Source: a virus
IMG/VR virus record: IMGVR_UViG_3300042864_002105
Coordinates: 1 to 39,358 of that record
Reading direction: 5' to 3' (one strand)
Length of the DNA stretch: 39,358 bases
Positions 20,565-32,328 of the stretch are shown piece after piece. How positions within the stretch are numbered: the stretch's first letter is position 1; every line of letters begins with the position of its first letter. Made by a program: the position numbers and the translations under genes. The notes under the pieces were generated by a model that saw only the letters and a program-made list of their open reading frames with translations, was not told the origin of the DNA and made no database searches.

Positions 20565-21586
20565 TATTGGAGAGTTAGTATGTTTTGTTGAGCTTGCTTG
20601 AGTGATTCTGTAAGTTGTTTTGCTATCTTGTAGGGGCAAGCATTTGATGCTGGTCTTCTGTCCTCCAAATAACCTCTCCAACCATTTTTAACTGTAGATT
20701 GTGGAATACGGATTGATGCTCCCCTATCACTTACACCCCAAGAGAATTTATCAATTGATTGTGTTTCGTGTTTACCTGTAAGTCTCTTATCATTATCTGA
20801 ACCATAAACTTCAATATGTTTTTGGTGGTTAGATTTCAATACACGGAATATTTCATCGAACAGTTCCTTACCACCTTCTTCTCGCATTAGTTTAGTTGAG
20901 AAGTTTGTATGCATTCCTGAACCATTCCAATCTGTATTACCAAGTGGCTTTGGGTGGTATTCTATCGATACTCCATAAGTTTCTGATAGTCTATTAAGTA
21001 GATATCTTGAAATAATTAGTTGGTCACAAGCTTCTAATGTTCCCTTACCCATAACTTGGTATTCCCATTGTCCAAGTGCAACTTCAGCGTTAATACCTGT
21101 CATATTTAATCCCGCAGATATACAAACATCCAAGTGGTGTTCAATAATATCTCGGCCTGAAACATTCTCGTGACCTATACCGCAATAGTATTCTCCTTGG
21201 GGTCTCATACTAACTTCACTATGACCAAGTGGTAAACCTTTTTTATAGATAAAGAACTCTTGCTCGAATCCTAACCATAGGTTTGAGTCATCAGTAATTT
21301 TTGACCTAGTATTTGAGATGTGAGGAGTTTCATCAGGGTTTAATACCTCACACAAAACCAAATAACCATTCTTTCTTTGGGGGTCCTTAATCATCTTTAC
21401 AGGTTTCAAAAGACAATCTGAATCAATACCTTCGGCTTGTTTGGTTGATGAGCCATCAAAAGTCCACATTGGTAGGTCAGAGATTGTAAAATCTTCTTTT
21501 GTAAAGTTGATTACTTTTGTTTTACTTCTAAGGTTTGGCTCTGGCGTATATCCATCTAACCAAATATATTCAAATTTATATATCAT
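20564..21586 (-). CDS. glnA: Type II glutamine synthetase (340 aa)
   Basis: Full length for the GSII (eukaryote-like) class. Beta-grasp N-terminus with LPMWTFDGSSTKQAEGIDSD; catalytic domain with WLGFEQEFFI (metal Glu), PQGEYYCGIG, NAEVALGQWEYQVM, SGMHTNFST and the SDRGASIRIP nucleotide/arginine segment. It makes glutamine from glutamate, ammonia and ATP. No truncation or lost key residue seen, so it may be active as a metabolic gene carried by the phage. It follows the 57-aa gene by 2 bases. Confidence 0.92.
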   Translation of the reverse strand: MIYKFEYIWLDGYTPEPNLRSKTKVINFTKEDFTISDLPMWTFDGSSTKQAEGIDSDCLLKPVKMIKDPQRKNGYLVLCEVLNPDETPHISNTRSKITDDSNLWLGFEQEFFIYKKGLPLGHSEVSMRPQGEYYCGIGHENVSGRDIIEHHLDVCISAGLNMTGINAEVALGQWEYQVMGKGTLEACDQLIISRYLLNRLSETYGVSIEYHPKPLGNTDWNGSGMHTNFSTKLMREEGGKELFDEIFRVLKSNHQKHIEVYGSDNDKRLTGKHETQSIDKFSWGVSDRGASIRIPQSTVKNGWRGYLEDRRPASNACPYKIAKQLTESLKQAQQNILTLQ

Positions 21587-21588
21587 TA

Positions 21589-21762
21589 TTAATCGGGTAT
21601 TTCAATATTTAATTCTTTGGCGGCAAGTTCGAAAGACCTTGTTCTGTCAACCATTTTATCCATTTGGATTTTATTTGCAACATCCATCAGAAGTCCACCT
21701 TTACCTTTTTGGTAAGCAACAACCAAAAGTTCTTCAATATAATCTTCACTTGACCAGCCCAT
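21589..21762 (-). CDS. Small protein before glutamine synthetase (57 aa)
   Basis: MGWSSEDYIEELLVVAYQKG...RTRSFELAAKELNIEIPD; helical, acidic. Ends 2 bases before the synthetase start, so probably co-expressed. No family known. Confidence 0.65.
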   Translation of the reverse strand: MGWSSEDYIEELLVVAYQKGKGGLLMDVANKIQMDKMVDRTRSFELAAKELNIEIPD

Positions 21763-21790
21763 TATATAATATAATTTTTATAATGATAAT

Positions 21791-21832
21791 AAAAAAAAAG
21801 GGACTGAAAAGTCCCAATTCAAAAAAAGTTTT
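21791..21832 (-). terminator. Terminator of the giant surface-protein gene
   Basis: GGGACT (21800-21805) pairs with AGTCCC (21810-21815), with a long T-run on the minus strand, just after the stop at 21834. Confidence 0.8.
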
Positions 21833-21833
21833 T

Positions 21834-24800
21834 TTATACTCCTGTATCTCCTGTAATTATCCAATTGTTTGGTGAGCCTGTAAGGGTATTTCTTGCAGCT
21901 TGAGCAGTTGCGATTGAATATGTTCTTCCTGAAGCCCCGAGAGTTACTCCTATCTTAATAGAAGGTAAAGATGCCCAACTTACCAAAGTACTACTATAAT
22001 TTGTAGTATCCATAGCAGAATTATTTAACATATTATCCATAAATTGAACATTAATAACATTCCAACCACTAAGAGATTGATTAAATAAAGATGCGTTTCT
22101 AAACATTGAGGTCATACTTGTAATTCCTGTAACATTCCAAGAATTAAGGTTTTGATTGAATGACGTTGCACTTAAAAACATTTGTCCAGATTGCTGAACG
22201 GCAGCGACATTCCAACTATTTAAAGGTTGGTCAAAGCTTGTTGAACCTGAAAACATGTTACTAATACTTTGTACTTTTGATACGTTCCACCCATTCAAAG
22301 GCTGATTAAATGCAGTGTTTCCAGCAAACATTGATGTCATGCTTGTTACCGCCGAAGTATTCCAACTATTAATTGGTTGATTAAATGGTGTTAAGGCAAA
22401 AGTTGCACCGAAATTATCTACTTTAGATACGTTCCAACCACTAATTGAGTTACTTCCAGCATTGTTAAATTGTGAACCTACAAACATACTTGACATATCT
22501 GTAGCCGCTGATACATTCCAATTACCAATATCTTGATTAAATAATGTGTAAGCTAACATACTACTAAAAGACTGACCATTAGACACATTCCATCCACTAA
22601 TTGGTTGATTAAATGCTGAAGCCAATTGGAAAACAGAACTGAAATTATTACACCCTGAAACATTCAAACTATTTATCGGTTGATTAAATGATGATGCTCC
22701 ATAAAATGCAGAAGCAACGTTACTTAAAACTGGTGTATTATAGAACATTCCACTATCGAAACTAGTCGCATCACGGAAAATTTGGTTCATGTTTTGGAGT
22801 AGCGTTGGGGTCCATGCACTAACCGGTTGATTAAATGATGTTGCGCCTTGGAACATACTAAACATACTAGTAACTTTTGAAACGTTCCAATTATTAATTG
22901 TATTACTTCCTCCATTATTAAATGCCGTCGCTGATTGGAACATCGACACCATATTTGTAACTGCCGATACATTCCAAGAACCTATGTTTCCATTAAATGC
23001 CGTCGCTGATTGGAACATCGACACCGTATTTGTAACTGCCGATACATTCCAAGAACTAATATTACCATTAAACACATTTGCCGATTGGAACATCGAAGTC
23101 ATAGCCGTAATCCCTGATACATTCCAAGAATTTAATGATTGGTTAAATAAAATCGCACTTTGGAACATTGATGAAGTGTTAGTAACTGCAGACATGTTCC
23201 AAGAATTTAATGCCTTATTAAATTTGGATGCACTTCTAAACATACTGTTCATTGTTGTTACCTTTGAAACATCCCAAGCGTCAATGTTTTGGTCAAAATT
23301 AGCCGCACTTTGGAACATTGAAGCCATCCCTGTTGCTGCCGATGTTGTCCAACCACTTATCGATGAACTTCCTCCGTTATTAAATTGTGTTGCGGTGTTA
23401 AACATATTGGACATTGATATAACATTCGAAACATTCCAGTTACCAATATTTTGATTAAACAACGAGGCAGTTTGGAACATTGAAGCCATAGCTGTTACTG
23501 CGGAAACTGTCCAAGCACTTAATGGTTGGTTGTAAGATGTTGCCCCTTGGAAAGCAGATACCATATTTTGTACATTAGAAACGTTCCATCCACTTAATAT
23601 TTGGTTAAATGATGACGCCCCTTGGAAAATCGCCGAGATATTATTTACACTTGATAAATCCCAATCATTAACTCTATTGATGGTTGCCAATGACGTACAA
23701 CTTCTAAACATGTCAACCAAGCTAGTTTGTCCAACAAGATTTGGGGTGTCTGTCACTCCTGTCAGACGTAAATTTGTGCAACCAAAGAACATTTGATTAG
23801 TACCAGGAGATAAAGGCCTAACACTACCCCATTGTTTTACTTCTCTTATTTTTAATCTATCCCCTCCATTGGCAAATGCAAAACCTGTCACTTGACCATC
23901 AATTGTTACAGTATATTCACCAGGAGTTGTATATACGTGAACTCTATTATTATAAATATTAGGAGATGATGTACTATCACCCCAGTTGATTGTTCCAGTG
24001 TATGCACCAGTTATACTATATGGTAATGTTATACTTTCATTTGCAGTTGTTGTTCTCCAAAGTGTAATAAATGCTGCAGGTGGAGTTGTGGAAGGTGTCT
24101 GTGTTTGAGTATTTGTTTGAGTTGGAGTTTGACTACTAGTTTGTGTTTGAGTATTTGTTTGTGTTGGAGTTTGACTTGATGTATTTGTTTGTGTTTGAGT
24201 ATTTGTTTGAGTTGGAGTTTCTGTATTAGTATTTGTAGGAGTCTGTGTTTGAGTATTAGTTGGAGTTGAAGTATTAGTATTAGTTGGAGTCGAGGTATTG
24301 GTCTGAGTTACGGTATTACTTGGTGTTTGAGTGTTAGTTGGAGTCTGTGTTTGAGTGTTAGTTTGAGTTACAGTATTAGTAGGAGTTTGAGTGTTAGTTT
24401 GAGTCACAGTATTAGTAGGAGTTGAAGTATTAGTCTGAGTTACGGTATTAGTTGGGGTTTGGGTCTTGGTCTGTGTCTGAGTATTAGTAGGTGTAAGTGT
24501 TACAGTTGTAGTATTAGTTGGGGTAGCAGTATTTGTTTGTGTTTGAGTTGGGGTTAAGGTTACACAAACAATTGAATTACTTGTTAAACAAGTAGGACAA
24601 TCTGTCTGAAGTGTAATTGTATCAGATAAGTTATATGCATAGTTATTTGGTGATGATGAAATCGATGTAGTATACGTAGCACAACCAGTAAAACTAGAAC
24701 TTGTAATATAATAAACACTACTATTTGTCAGTCCTGAGAATACCGAAAACGGCATACTGAATATTTGGAATGGGTCATTTGGTGGACAACAGTTAAAGAA

Positions 24801-27800
24801 GAAAGCGTTTTCAGGTGGATATCCAGTTGGGGTAACTGTTTGAGTGGCTGTGTTAGTAGGAGTTTGAGTATTAGTTCGAGTATTAGTTGGGGTTACGCTA
24901 GCAGTTGGTGTTTGAGTTGAAGTTTTAGTCGGTGTTTGACTTTGGGTAGATGTGTTAGTGACTGTTGAGGTATTAGTTTGGGTTGGGGTATTAGTTGAAG
25001 TTTGAGTATTAGTATTAGTTGGTGTCGAAGTTTTTGTTGGAGTTTGGGTATTTGTTGGAGTTAAAGTACTAGTTTGTGTCGGAGTCTGCGTAGGTTCAGG
25101 TGTAAAGCTTACGTTCAAACATCCAATTCCATAAATTTGTGAAACTCCGTTACCATATTCGATTCCTGTAGCCCAAGCTGGTGATTGTGGAGTGTAAGGA
25201 TATGTAGTCGGTATTGGATACCATGACTGATTACCATAGTAAATGTTTCCTGAATTTTGTATTATCAAACCTACATCATTAAAATCAACATCAGGAATTA
25301 TATCCACTTCAAAAACCCCAGTTGTATAGTCATATTGTGTGATATATTCTGAATTATTAACAGTATTTATATTTTTTACTATAAATTTACCAGAATCTGT
25401 TAAAATAAAGTCACTTCCAGAGTTTCTGTTAATCTTTGTGTAAATCTTAGGAGTTGTTACTAATGTATTTGTATTGATTTCAATTACTGTCTGCTGAGTT
25501 GTATCTCCAGTAACGGCAATTAATGTAGTGTCATTAATTGCAAATATACCATTTCCAATTGTAAACCCTAAAGAGATATCTCTAACAAAAGTGGCAATAA
25601 ATGGTTGTGGACTCATTGTTATATTCCATTCTCTAATTGTTGTTGATGTTGTACTTGTACCATAACTAATAAATAATTTATTCATGGTGTGAGCAATATC
25701 AGTTGCAAATGAAGATGGAATATTTGGTATTGGTAACTCTGTTAACGATGTTGTTGAGACATTTAAATTCCAAGAATAAACTTTAGCAGGATTTAAATTT
25801 GATACAATTAATGGATTACAATCTAATAAGTAAAATGGAGTAGTAACAGTTGGGGTTGCGGTTTTAGTAGGGGTTTGCGTTTTTGTTGGAGTTTTAGTCA
25901 CAGTATTTGTTGGAGTGTTAGTCTGAGTAGAAGTTTTAGTATTAGTAGGTGTTTGAGTTGAAGTTCTTGTTGGTGTTTTTGTTTGGGTGTTTGTTGGGGT
26001 TTCTGTTCTTGTTGCAGTATTAGTTGGAGTTACAGTTCTTGTGTTAGTTGGGGTATGAGTTGAGGTTCGAGTATTAGTCTGTGTTTGAGTATTTGTTGGG
26101 GTTTCTGTTCTTGTGGGTGTAGATGTTCTTGTAGGTGTTTTAGTATTAGTAGGAGTTTGGGTATTAGTTTTAGTATTGGTTGGGGTTTGAGTATTAGTTG
26201 GGGTTTCGGTTCTTGTCGGAGTATTAGTTGGGGTTTCGGTTCTTGTTGCCGTTTGAGTATTGTTAGGAGTTTTGGTTTGAGTTGACGTTTGAGTGTTAGT
26301 TGGCGTTTCAGTTCTTGTTGGGGTAGGCGTTTTAGTGTTGGTTGCTGTTTGAGTGTTAGTTGGAGTTTCAGTTCTCGTAGGCGTTTTAGTATTGGTAGGT
26401 GTTTTAGTATTGGTTGCCGTTTGAGTATTAGTGGGTGTTTCAGTTCTAGTTTGGGTGTTAGTTGGAGTTTCTGTTCTAGTTGGAGTTTGAGTACCACCTG
26501 GTGTTTTAGTATTAGTAGCGGTTTGTGTATTAGTTGGAGTTTCTGTTCTAGTTGCGGTATTAGTTGGGGTTTCTGTTCTTGTGGGCGTAGATGTCTTTGT
26601 TGGGGTCTTTGTGTTAGTTGGTGTCGAAGTATTAGTTGGGGTTTCTGTTCTTGTGGGTGTAGATGTTCTTGTAGGTGTTTTAGTATTAGTAGGAGTTTGA
26701 GTGTTAGTAGGTGTTTCAGTTCTAGTTTGAGTGTTAGTAGGTGTTTCAGTTCTCGTAGCTGTATTAGTTGGGGTTTCGGTTCTAGTTGGTGTTTGTGTAC
26801 CAGCCGGAGTTTTTGTATTAGTTGGGGTTTGTGTATTAGTAACAGTATTTGTTGGTGTCTGTGTTGATGTTCTTGTTGGTGTTTTTGTTTGGGTATTAGT
26901 TGGAGTTTCTGTTCTTGTATTAGTATTGGTTGGAGTTTCTGTTCTTGTATTAGTAGGTGTTTGAGTTGGTGTTTTTGTATTAGTTGCCGTTTGTGTGTTT
27001 GTAGGAGTCTCGGTTCTTGTCGGGGTATTAGTAGGAGTCTCGGTTCTTGTCGGAGTTTGCGTCCCTCCAGGTGTTTTAGTATTAGTGGCGGTTTGGGTAT
27101 TAGTTGGGGTAGATGTTTTAGTTGGGGTAGATGTTTTAGTTGGAGTTTTAGTTTGTGTTAGTGTCTTTGTTTGCGTTGGCGTTTCAGTTCTAGTTGCGGT
27201 ATTAGTTGGCGTTTCAGTTCTAGTTGCGGTATTAGTTGGCGTTTCAGTTCTAGTTGGTGTTTGAGTACCAGCCGGAGTTTTTGTATTAGTTGGGGTTTGT
27301 GTATTAGTAACAGTATTTGTTGGTGTCTGTGTTGATGTTCTTGTTGGTGTTTTTGTTTGGGTATTAGTCGGTGTCTCGGTTTTAGTTGGTGTATTAGTTG
27401 GAGTCTGAGTTCTTGTATTAGTTGGAGTCTGAGTTGAGGTTTTTGTATTTGTTGGGGTTTGAGTATTAGTAGGAGTCTCGGTTCTTGTCGGGGTATTAGT
27501 TGGGGTTTCGGTTCTTGTCGGAGTTTGCGTCCCTCCAGGTGTTTTAGTATTAGTGGCGGTTTGGGTATTAGTTGGGGTTTCAGTTCTAGTTTGAGTATTA
27601 GTTGGTGTCTCGGTTCGAGTAGGCGTAGAAGTTTTAGTTGGTGTTTTAGTGTTTGTTGGTGTTTTAGTGTTTGTTGGAGTTTCTGTTCTAGTTTGGGTGT
27701 TAGTTGGAGTTTCTGTTCTTGTCGGAGTTTGAGTACCACCGGGTGTTTTAGTGTTTGTTGGAGTTTTAGTATTTGTAGGGGTCTCGGTTCTTGTTGGTGA

Positions 27801-29330
27801 TGGAGTCTTCGTTGGTGTTTTGGTATTTGTAGGAGTATTAGTTGAGGTTTTAGTATTGGTAGGAGTTTGGGTACTTGTTCTTGTTGGTGTGGACGTTTCT
27901 CCAGGTGTTTTAGTTGGGGTTTTGGTTTGAGTATTAGTTGGGGTTTCGGTTCTTGTCGGGGTATTAGTTGGGGTTTCGGTTCTTGTCGGGGTGTTAGTTC
28001 TTGTCGATGTTTTAGTTTGAGTAGGACTATTTGTATTTGTTGGGGTATTAGTTTTGGTCGGAGTATTAGTTGGGGTTTCAGTTCTAGTTTGGGTGTTAGT
28101 TGGAGTTTCTGTTCTTGTCGGAGTTTGAGTACCACCGGGTGTTTTAGTGTTTGTTGGAGTTTTAGTATTTGTAGGGGTCTCGGTTCTTGTTGAGGTACTA
28201 GTTTTGGTTGGTGTTTTGGTGTTTGTAGGAGTTTGAGTATTAGTTCTAGTTGGCGTTTTTGTTTGAGTTGGTGTTTTTGTTTGAGTTGGTGTTGTAGTAT
28301 TTGTTGGTGTTTCTGTCCTTGTTGGAGTTTGAGTACCAAAAGGTGTTTTAGTATTAGTGGCGGTTTGGGTATTAGTTCTAGTTGGTGTTGGAGTTTGAGT
28401 ATTAGTTCTAGTTGGTGTTTTAGTATTCGTTGGAGTTTTAGTATTAGTTCGTGTTTGAGTATTGGTTGGGGTTTCAGTTCTTGTTGAAGTTGCGGTTCCC
28501 CCAGGAGTTTTAGTATTAGTTGGAGTTTGGGTGTTAGTTCTTGTTGGGGTTTTGGTTTGAGTATTAGTAGGAGTTTGTGTTTTAGTTGGCGTATTAGTTC
28601 TAGTTTGAGTTTTTGTTTGAGTGTTTGTAGGCGTATTAGTTGGGGTTCCAGTTTTTGTTGGCGTTTCCGTTCTTGTTGGAGTTTGAGTACCAAAAGGTGT
28701 TTTGGTGGAAGTTTTAGTTTGGGTTGGTGTTTGGGTATTGGTTTTGGTCTGTGTTGGTGTTTGGGTATTGGTTTTGGTCTGTGTTGGTGTTTTGGTGGAA
28801 GTTTTAGTTTGGGTTGGGGTTTGTGTATTAGTTCTTGTTGGGGTTTTAGTCCCTATTGGGGTTCTTGTTTGTGTTTTCGTCGGAGTGTTAGAAGGAGTTT
28901 CTGTTCTTGTAGGTGTATTAGTTGGGGTTTGAGTTCTTGTAGGTGTATTAGTTGGGGTTTGAGTTCTTGTTGGGGTGTTAGTTCTAGTCTGAGTTCTAGT
29001 CTGAGTTCTTGTTGGGGTGTTGGATGGAGTTTCTGTTCTTGTCGGAGTTTCTGTTCTTGTTGGTGTTTTAGTTGAGATTGGAGTCCTTGTCTGAGTTCTT
29101 GTGGGTGTTGGGGTTCTAGGTTGGGTTTTTGTAGCAGTATAAGTTGGGGTTTGTGTATTTGTTGGATTTGGAGTTCTCGTCTGACTTCTTGTAGGGGTTG
29201 GAGTTCTTGAAGATGGGGTATTACTTGGAGTTGCATTTGGCGTTGGTGGTGGCTCACCTGGCAATAAAGCCCCAGGTTTATTGGGTTTTACAAGAATACA
29301 GTTAACTATCTCACAAAAACTATAAGCCAT
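21834..29330 (-). CDS. Giant Thr/Pro-repeat and BspA-like surface protein (2498 aa)
   Basis: Domain order: a short head ([20 protein letters not shown]); residues about 30-1160 a nearly unbroken (T-P/x-T) low-complexity stalk built from [15 protein letters not shown]-like units; about 1160-1410 a globular beta-rich, propeller-style part; a second stalk to about 1500; a small Cys-containing domain (CCPPNDPF...CPTC) to about 1590; a third stalk to about 1750; a PKD-like strand set (TINWGDS...[14 protein letters not shown]); then about 20 DUF285 repeats ([20 protein letters not shown] style) to about 2440 and a typical BspA C-terminus. No signal peptide. Most likely a long receptor-binding fibre or adhesin. 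Confidence 0.8.
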   Translation of the reverse strand: MAYSFCEIVNCILVKPNKPGALLPGEPPPTPNATPSNTPSSRTPTPTRSQTRTPNPTNTQTPTYTATKTQPRTPTPTRTQTRTPISTKTPTRTETPTRTETPSNTPTRTQTRTQTRTNTPTRTQTPTNTPTRTQTPTNTPTRTETPSNTPTKTQTRTPIGTKTPTRTNTQTPTQTKTSTKTPTQTKTNTQTPTQTKTNTQTPTQTKTSTKTPFGTQTPTRTETPTKTGTPTNTPTNTQTKTQTRTNTPTKTQTPTNTQTKTPTRTNTQTPTNTKTPGGTATSTRTETPTNTQTRTNTKTPTNTKTPTRTNTQTPTPTRTNTQTATNTKTPFGTQTPTRTETPTNTTTPTQTKTPTQTKTPTRTNTQTPTNTKTPTKTSTSTRTETPTNTKTPTNTKTPGGTQTPTRTETPTNTQTRTETPTNTPTKTNTPTNTNSPTQTKTSTRTNTPTRTETPTNTPTRTETPTNTQTKTPTKTPGETSTPTRTSTQTPTNTKTSTNTPTNTKTPTKTPSPTRTETPTNTKTPTNTKTPGGTQTPTRTETPTNTQTRTETPTNTKTPTNTKTPTKTSTPTRTETPTNTQTRTETPTNTQTATNTKTPGGTQTPTRTETPTNTPTRTETPTNTQTPTNTKTSTQTPTNTRTQTPTNTPTKTETPTNTQTKTPTRTSTQTPTNTVTNTQTPTNTKTPAGTQTPTRTETPTNTATRTETPTNTATRTETPTQTKTLTQTKTPTKTSTPTKTSTPTNTQTATNTKTPGGTQTPTRTETPTNTPTRTETPTNTQTATNTKTPTQTPTNTRTETPTNTNTRTETPTNTQTKTPTRTSTQTPTNTVTNTQTPTNTKTPAGTQTPTRTETPTNTATRTETPTNTQTRTETPTNTQTPTNTKTPTRTSTPTRTETPTNTSTPTNTKTPTKTSTPTRTETPTNTATRTETPTNTQTATNTKTPGGTQTPTRTETPTNTQTRTETPTNTQTATNTKTPTNTKTPTRTETPTNTQTATNTKTPTPTRTETPTNTQTSTQTKTPNNTQTATRTETPTNTPTRTETPTNTQTPTNTKTNTQTPTNTKTPTRTSTPTRTETPTNTQTQTNTRTSTHTPTNTRTVTPTNTATRTETPTNTQTKTPTRTSTQTPTNTKTSTQTNTPTNTVTKTPTKTQTPTKTATPTVTTPFYLLDCNPLIVSNLNPAKVYSWNLNVSTTSLTELPIPNIPSSFATDIAHTMNKLFISYGTSTTSTTIREWNITMSPQPFIATFVRDISLGFTIGNGIFAINDTTLIAVTGDTTQQTVIEINTNTLVTTPKIYTKINRNSGSDFILTDSGKFIVKNINTVNNSEYITQYDYTTGVFEVDIIPDVDFNDVGLIIQNSGNIYYGNQSWYPIPTTYPYTPQSPAWATGIEYGNGVSQIYGIGCLNVSFTPEPTQTPTQTSTLTPTNTQTPTKTSTPTNTNTQTSTNTPTQTNTSTVTNTSTQSQTPTKTSTQTPTASVTPTNTRTNTQTPTNTATQTVTPTGYPPENAFFFNCCPPNDPFQIFSMPFSVFSGLTNSSVYYITSSSFTGCATYTTSISSSPNNYAYNLSDTITLQTDCPTCLTSNSIVCVTLTPTQTQTNTATPTNTTTVTLTPTNTQTQTKTQTPTNTVTQTNTSTPTNTVTQTNTQTPTNTVTQTNTQTQTPTNTQTPSNTVTQTNTSTPTNTNTSTPTNTQTQTPTNTNTETPTQTNTQTQTNTSSQTPTQTNTQTQTSSQTPTQTNTQTQTPSTTPPAAFITLWRTTTANESITLPYSITGAYTGTINWGDSTSSPNIYNNRVHVYTTPGEYTVTIDGQVTGFAFANGGDRLKIREVKQWGSVRPLSPGTNQMFFGCTNLRLTGVTDTPNLVGQTSLVDMFRSCTSLATINRVNDWDLSSVNNISAIFQGASSFNQILSGWNVSNVQNMVSAFQGATSYNQPLSAWTVSAVTAMASMFQTASLFNQNIGNWNVSNVISMSNMFNTATQFNNGGSSSISGWTTSAATGMASMFQSAANFDQNIDAWDVSKVTTMNSMFRSASKFNKALNSWNMSAVTNTSSMFQSAILFNQSLNSWNVSGITAMTSMFQSANVFNGNISSWNVSAVTNTVSMFQSATAFNGNIGSWNVSAVTNMVSMFQSATAFNNGGSNTINNWNVSKVTSMFSMFQGATSFNQPVSAWTPTLLQNMNQIFRDATSFDSGMFYNTPVLSNVASAFYGASSFNQPINSLNVSGCNNFSSVFQLASAFNQPISGWNVSNGQSFSSMLAYTLFNQDIGNWNVSAATDMSSMFVGSQFNNAGSNSISGWNVSKVDNFGATFALTPFNQPINSWNTSAVTSMTSMFAGNTAFNQPLNGWNVSKVQSISNMFSGSTSFDQPLNSWNVAAVQQSGQMFLSATSFNQNLNSWNVTGITSMTSMFRNASLFNQSLSGWNVINVQFMDNMLNNSAMDTTNYSSTLVSWASLPSIKIGVTLGASGRTYSIATAQAARNTLTGSPNNWIITGDTGV
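22015..23730 (-). repeat. BspA/DUF285 repeat tract
   Basis: About 20 units of 24-27 codons, each with FNQ...W-N-V-S-x-V-x-x-M-x-x-M-F. Units near 22930-23050 are almost identical at DNA level (AATGCCGTCGCTGATTGGAA twice), showing recent duplication. PF03382-type repeats occur in bacterial and phage surface proteins. Confidence 0.8.
25860..29240 (-). repeat. Thr-Pro coding minisatellite
   Basis: About 3.4 kb of short repeats, with blocks such as the one at 26760-26880 and 27240-27360 repeated nearly word for word. All frames stay open on both strands because of the periodicity, creating false Ser/Cys/Gly-rich and Lys/Gln/Leu-rich reading frames that should not be annotated. Confidence 0.85.
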
Positions 29331-29344
29331 TTACTTAATAAGTT

Positions 29345-29899
29345 TTAATTATTTCCAAATTCTTTAAGTAATGTGTATGTGAAAGTTTTTAATCCTGACT
29401 TTTTACATTTACCAAGTAATTGTGCAAACTCTTCTGAGTTGTTTAAAACCTGACAACCTGCAGACCACTTATCAATGTATTTACTAACACCTTTTGGATT
29501 TGCTCTGTGAATATTAATGCCAAAAAGTCCTGTATCAGTAACCGCAGTTTCCTCAGCGATACTGTCTTTGTCTTTATCTCTGAATACTGTAATTGATTTA
29601 CATTGCACTAAAGCTTCATACTTTCCTTGGTGCATTCCCACTTTCCAAGAATCAACCCATTGTCCTGGCTTGAGAAGTGCAGTCCCTTTTGGGTTCATTA
29701 GGTTTTTGAGCCAGTGTGTTCCAGGGTTAGTTGTTGCAGTATACCAAGATACTTTTTCACCTTCTACAACACCAACAAGGTCATCAAATTCATTTGGGAT
29801 GTTTGCAAAGGAACGAATTCCAACTAACATAAATGGATACCAAGTGTATCCGAGTTCAGCAAACTTTGTTTTAAGTTCATCAACAGTATATCTTTTCAT
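29345..29899 (-). CDS. YkuD-like putative cell-wall enzyme (184 aa)
   Basis: The C-terminal half holds GLFGINIHRANPKG...WSAGCQV: His131, Ser146, Cys149 follow the H-(x)n-S-x-G-C catalytic pattern of L,D-transpeptidase/YkuD-fold enzymes. The N-terminus (YTVDELKTKFAELGYTWYPF) is unassigned. Without a signal peptide, and next to the fibre gene, a phage lysin or virion-associated wall enzyme is likely. TATTTAT lies 15 bases upstream. Confidence 0.6.
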   Translation of the reverse strand: MKRYTVDELKTKFAELGYTWYPFMLVGIRSFANIPNEFDDLVGVVEGEKVSWYTATTNPGTHWLKNLMNPKGTALLKPGQWVDSWKVGMHQGKYEALVQCKSITVFRDKDKDSIAEETAVTDTGLFGINIHRANPKGVSKYIDKWSAGCQVLNNSEEFAQLLGKCKKSGLKTFTYTLLKEFGNN

Positions 29900-29933
29900 A
29901 ATTTAATTTTATTTATAAATACTAAATAAATAA

Positions 29934-29960
29934 AAAAAGGAGACCTAAGTCTCCTTTTAA
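29934..29960. terminator. Terminator after the subtilisin-like gene
   Basis: AAAAGGAGAC and GTCTCCTTTT (10 bp) with loop CTAA, 20 bases past the stop at 29979; symmetrical, so it can act on both strands. Confidence 0.85.
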
Positions 29961-29978
29961 TATTAATAATTTATTTCT

Positions 29979-32303
29979 TTAATTAACAGAAATCTTTTTA
30001 ATTTCTACCGTTCCATCAGAGTAATGAATGTGAATTACATTAAGTCCCTTTTCGAGTATTGCTTCGTCAATACTACCGTACCTAATTGGTTTTTCATATA
30101 AATTACTAAACTGTCTAACTTCAACAAATTTAACTTCAGGTGCGTCAATAACCTCTTCATTGTTAACCGCAGTCGCAAGTCTTGTTACAGTACATTCAAC
30201 TTGGTTATTTGCTAGGTTTTCATCACCCGCACCACCATTTACGGTTAGAATTCTTATTCTGAAAGTGTTTGTTGAGCCAAGTGGTAAAGCACAAGTGTTC
30301 GCACTAAAACATACCGCTGCTGATAAATAAGATACACTTACTCTATTAGTTGGTATGCCTCCACCCGGTAGATAAATCCACTGACCTGGAAGTAATGGTC
30401 CTTGCCAAGAACCTGGAAAACTCCCATTTGGGGGTGTGGGCCAAGTTCTAGGTGCTTCAGGAATATTCACCCACATTCTGTCCCAAGTAAATGATGTAAT
30501 TGGAACTGTACCTGTATTTGTAACTTTCCACTGAAAAGTAACTGTGTTTTGAGTTGATGAAATTGTTGCAGTTGGTGTTGACGGGATAGTCAGAGCAACT
30601 GATAAGTCACCACCTGATACAACAGGTTGAGTAACATTGAAACTTGTTTGTCTTGTATTATCATTTGTATTAGTTTCAGATATAGTACCCATATAATTAA
30701 CTCTACTTATAATATATCTGAGTCCTGTAATGTTACCAACATTATAAGTTATTGTTTCAACGTCAGTTGCAACTCCACCACCAAGATTACCACTTGTTGT
30801 TCCAATAACAATATCATCAGAGTCACCCCAAGTTGTGTTGGTTGATAATCTGTGTTGTGTCATTACATTAACCGATGGATATGTAGGATTTTGTGTTGCA
30901 ACATTTGCAGTAATTGTAATATTAGAACCTACTGTAACCGCCGCAGGACTTACAGTTAAAGTATTAATTACAAAGTTATGAATAAGTGTAGGAGGTGGTG
31001 GAGGTGGAGTTACACCACCTGGATTTGGTGTTGCAATAATAGCGTCTTTCAAATTAATTCTACCATAACCAAGTTCATTACTTCTTGTTGATAACGGCCA
31101 TCCACTAACATTTGAGTAAGTATAACCACCGACTTTTTGAGCCGTTTGAGCAAGTATTTGTAAAACTTGGTCATCGGTTAATTCCCAATTCTTGTAGAAC
31201 ACAAAAGCGGCCGCTGCCGCAGTAATAGGACAAGAGAATGAAGTACCATTTATTGAAGTATAGTCACCTGAGTTATAACCCGCAGTACCCAATCTATCAG
31301 TAGTTCTAATACCAACGCCTGGCGCCGATATATCACAAATTTGACCGAAGTTAGAAAAACTTGCTCTAACATCTGATTGTGATGTAGCTCCAATTCCCCA
31401 TACAGCACTGTATTGTGCGGGATATTGATTTGCGGTTCCTGAAAACCCATTTCCCGATGATGCAACCACAACCATACCTTTTCCACCTCTTGCGGTGGTT
31501 CTAGCCGCGTTAAAAGCCGCTTCAAGTGCCGCCGAATATGATGAACCGCCATATGACATCGCAATTGCGACACAGGTCGGATTAGCCATTGCCGCATTTA
31601 CACCATTAATCTGAATTACGTCCGAGGTTCCAAAACTTCCTCCCGCATAAACTTGTGACATAATATTCACCGGCATAACTTTAACTTTGTTGTTACCAAC
31701 ACTACTAACACCAATTCCATTGTTTGTTACCGCGGCAATTGTACCAGAACAAGTTGTTCCGTGTTTATCCTCAGCATTAACATAAGGAATATTTGTGGTA
31801 CTATTAACAGCATTGAATGGGCTATTTGTGTTACCAACCAAGTCAGGAATAGTCAAATCTAACCCTCCATCAAACATTGCAACACTTACAAATGGATTAT
31901 TTGCCGGTACTAAATCCCAAGCTTCATCAGCATCTATATCAGCATCTGAAGTTTGACGCAAGTGCCAGCATTGATTAAATTCCACATCATTTGGAATGTA
32001 ATCCAATTGCATTTGTCTTGCTTCGTCTTTGTAAAGATTTTGAACGAAACTTAAACTTTTGTTTCGATTAATAAATTCGTCTTGGTTTACACCATTAGGA
32101 ATCAGAATAACATACCATCCAAGTTGGTCGAACTCGACAACAACTTTTGTATCACCTTGGTTAAAGTGATTTTTTGCTTGTAGTTCCATTCCTTTTTTTG
32201 GAACCACAATAATTTGTCTATCTATATTTTTGGATAGGTCATACTGACTATATCCTAAAATAAACGAGAGACAAAATGAAAGTAATAAAACGATTTTTTT
32301 CAT
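29979..32303 (-). CDS. Secreted subtilisin-like serine protease (774 aa)
   Basis: Signal peptide MKKIVLLLSFCLSFILGYSQ; a propeptide-like region to about 110; an S8 catalytic domain with Asp145 (VAMFDGG), His181 (EDKHGTTCSGT), the oxyanion Asn285 (ASSGNG) and Ser355 (NGTSFSCP); a Pro-rich linker (GGVTPPPPPP) at about 430; then two CARDB-like Ig domains and an acidic end. All catalytic residues are intact. The C-terminus (GTVEIKKISVN) is short and does not look like a standard T9SS type A tail. Rare in phages; may cut host surface proteins or mature other exported proteins of this cluster. Confidence 0.85.
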   Translation of the reverse strand: MKKIVLLLSFCLSFILGYSQYDLSKNIDRQIIVVPKKGMELQAKNHFNQGDTKVVVEFDQLGWYVILIPNGVNQDEFINRNKSLSFVQNLYKDEARQMQLDYIPNDVEFNQCWHLRQTSDADIDADEAWDLVPANNPFVSVAMFDGGLDLTIPDLVGNTNSPFNAVNSTTNIPYVNAEDKHGTTCSGTIAAVTNNGIGVSSVGNNKVKVMPVNIMSQVYAGGSFGTSDVIQINGVNAAMANPTCVAIAMSYGGSSYSAALEAAFNAARTTARGGKGMVVVASSGNGFSGTANQYPAQYSAVWGIGATSQSDVRASFSNFGQICDISAPGVGIRTTDRLGTAGYNSGDYTSINGTSFSCPITAAAAAFVFYKNWELTDDQVLQILAQTAQKVGGYTYSNVSGWPLSTRSNELGYGRINLKDAIIATPNPGGVTPPPPPPTLIHNFVINTLTVSPAAVTVGSNITITANVATQNPTYPSVNVMTQHRLSTNTTWGDSDDIVIGTTSGNLGGGVATDVETITYNVGNITGLRYIISRVNYMGTISETNTNDNTRQTSFNVTQPVVSGGDLSVALTIPSTPTATISSTQNTVTFQWKVTNTGTVPITSFTWDRMWVNIPEAPRTWPTPPNGSFPGSWQGPLLPGQWIYLPGGGIPTNRVSVSYLSAAVCFSANTCALPLGSTNTFRIRILTVNGGAGDENLANNQVECTVTRLATAVNNEEVIDAPEVKFVEVRQFSNLYEKPIRYGSIDEAILEKGLNVIHIHYSDGTVEIKKISVN

Positions 32304-32328
32304 TTTTTATTGGTTTAATTGTTTATTA

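Noticed and set aside
22984-23454. 156-aa plus-strand frame
   Set aside because: Shadow of the DUF285 repeats; repeated NxxADWNI pattern arises from the antisense of the same units.
25860-29240. CRISPR-like array
   Set aside because: The repeats are coding, in frame, of changing unit length and without unique spacers.
25860-29257. Many long open frames on both strands in the Thr-Pro repeat region (Cys/Ser/Gly-rich or Lys/Gln/Leu-rich proteins)
   Set aside because: They are produced by the periodic repeat read in other frames; compositions are unnatural and no start signals are present.
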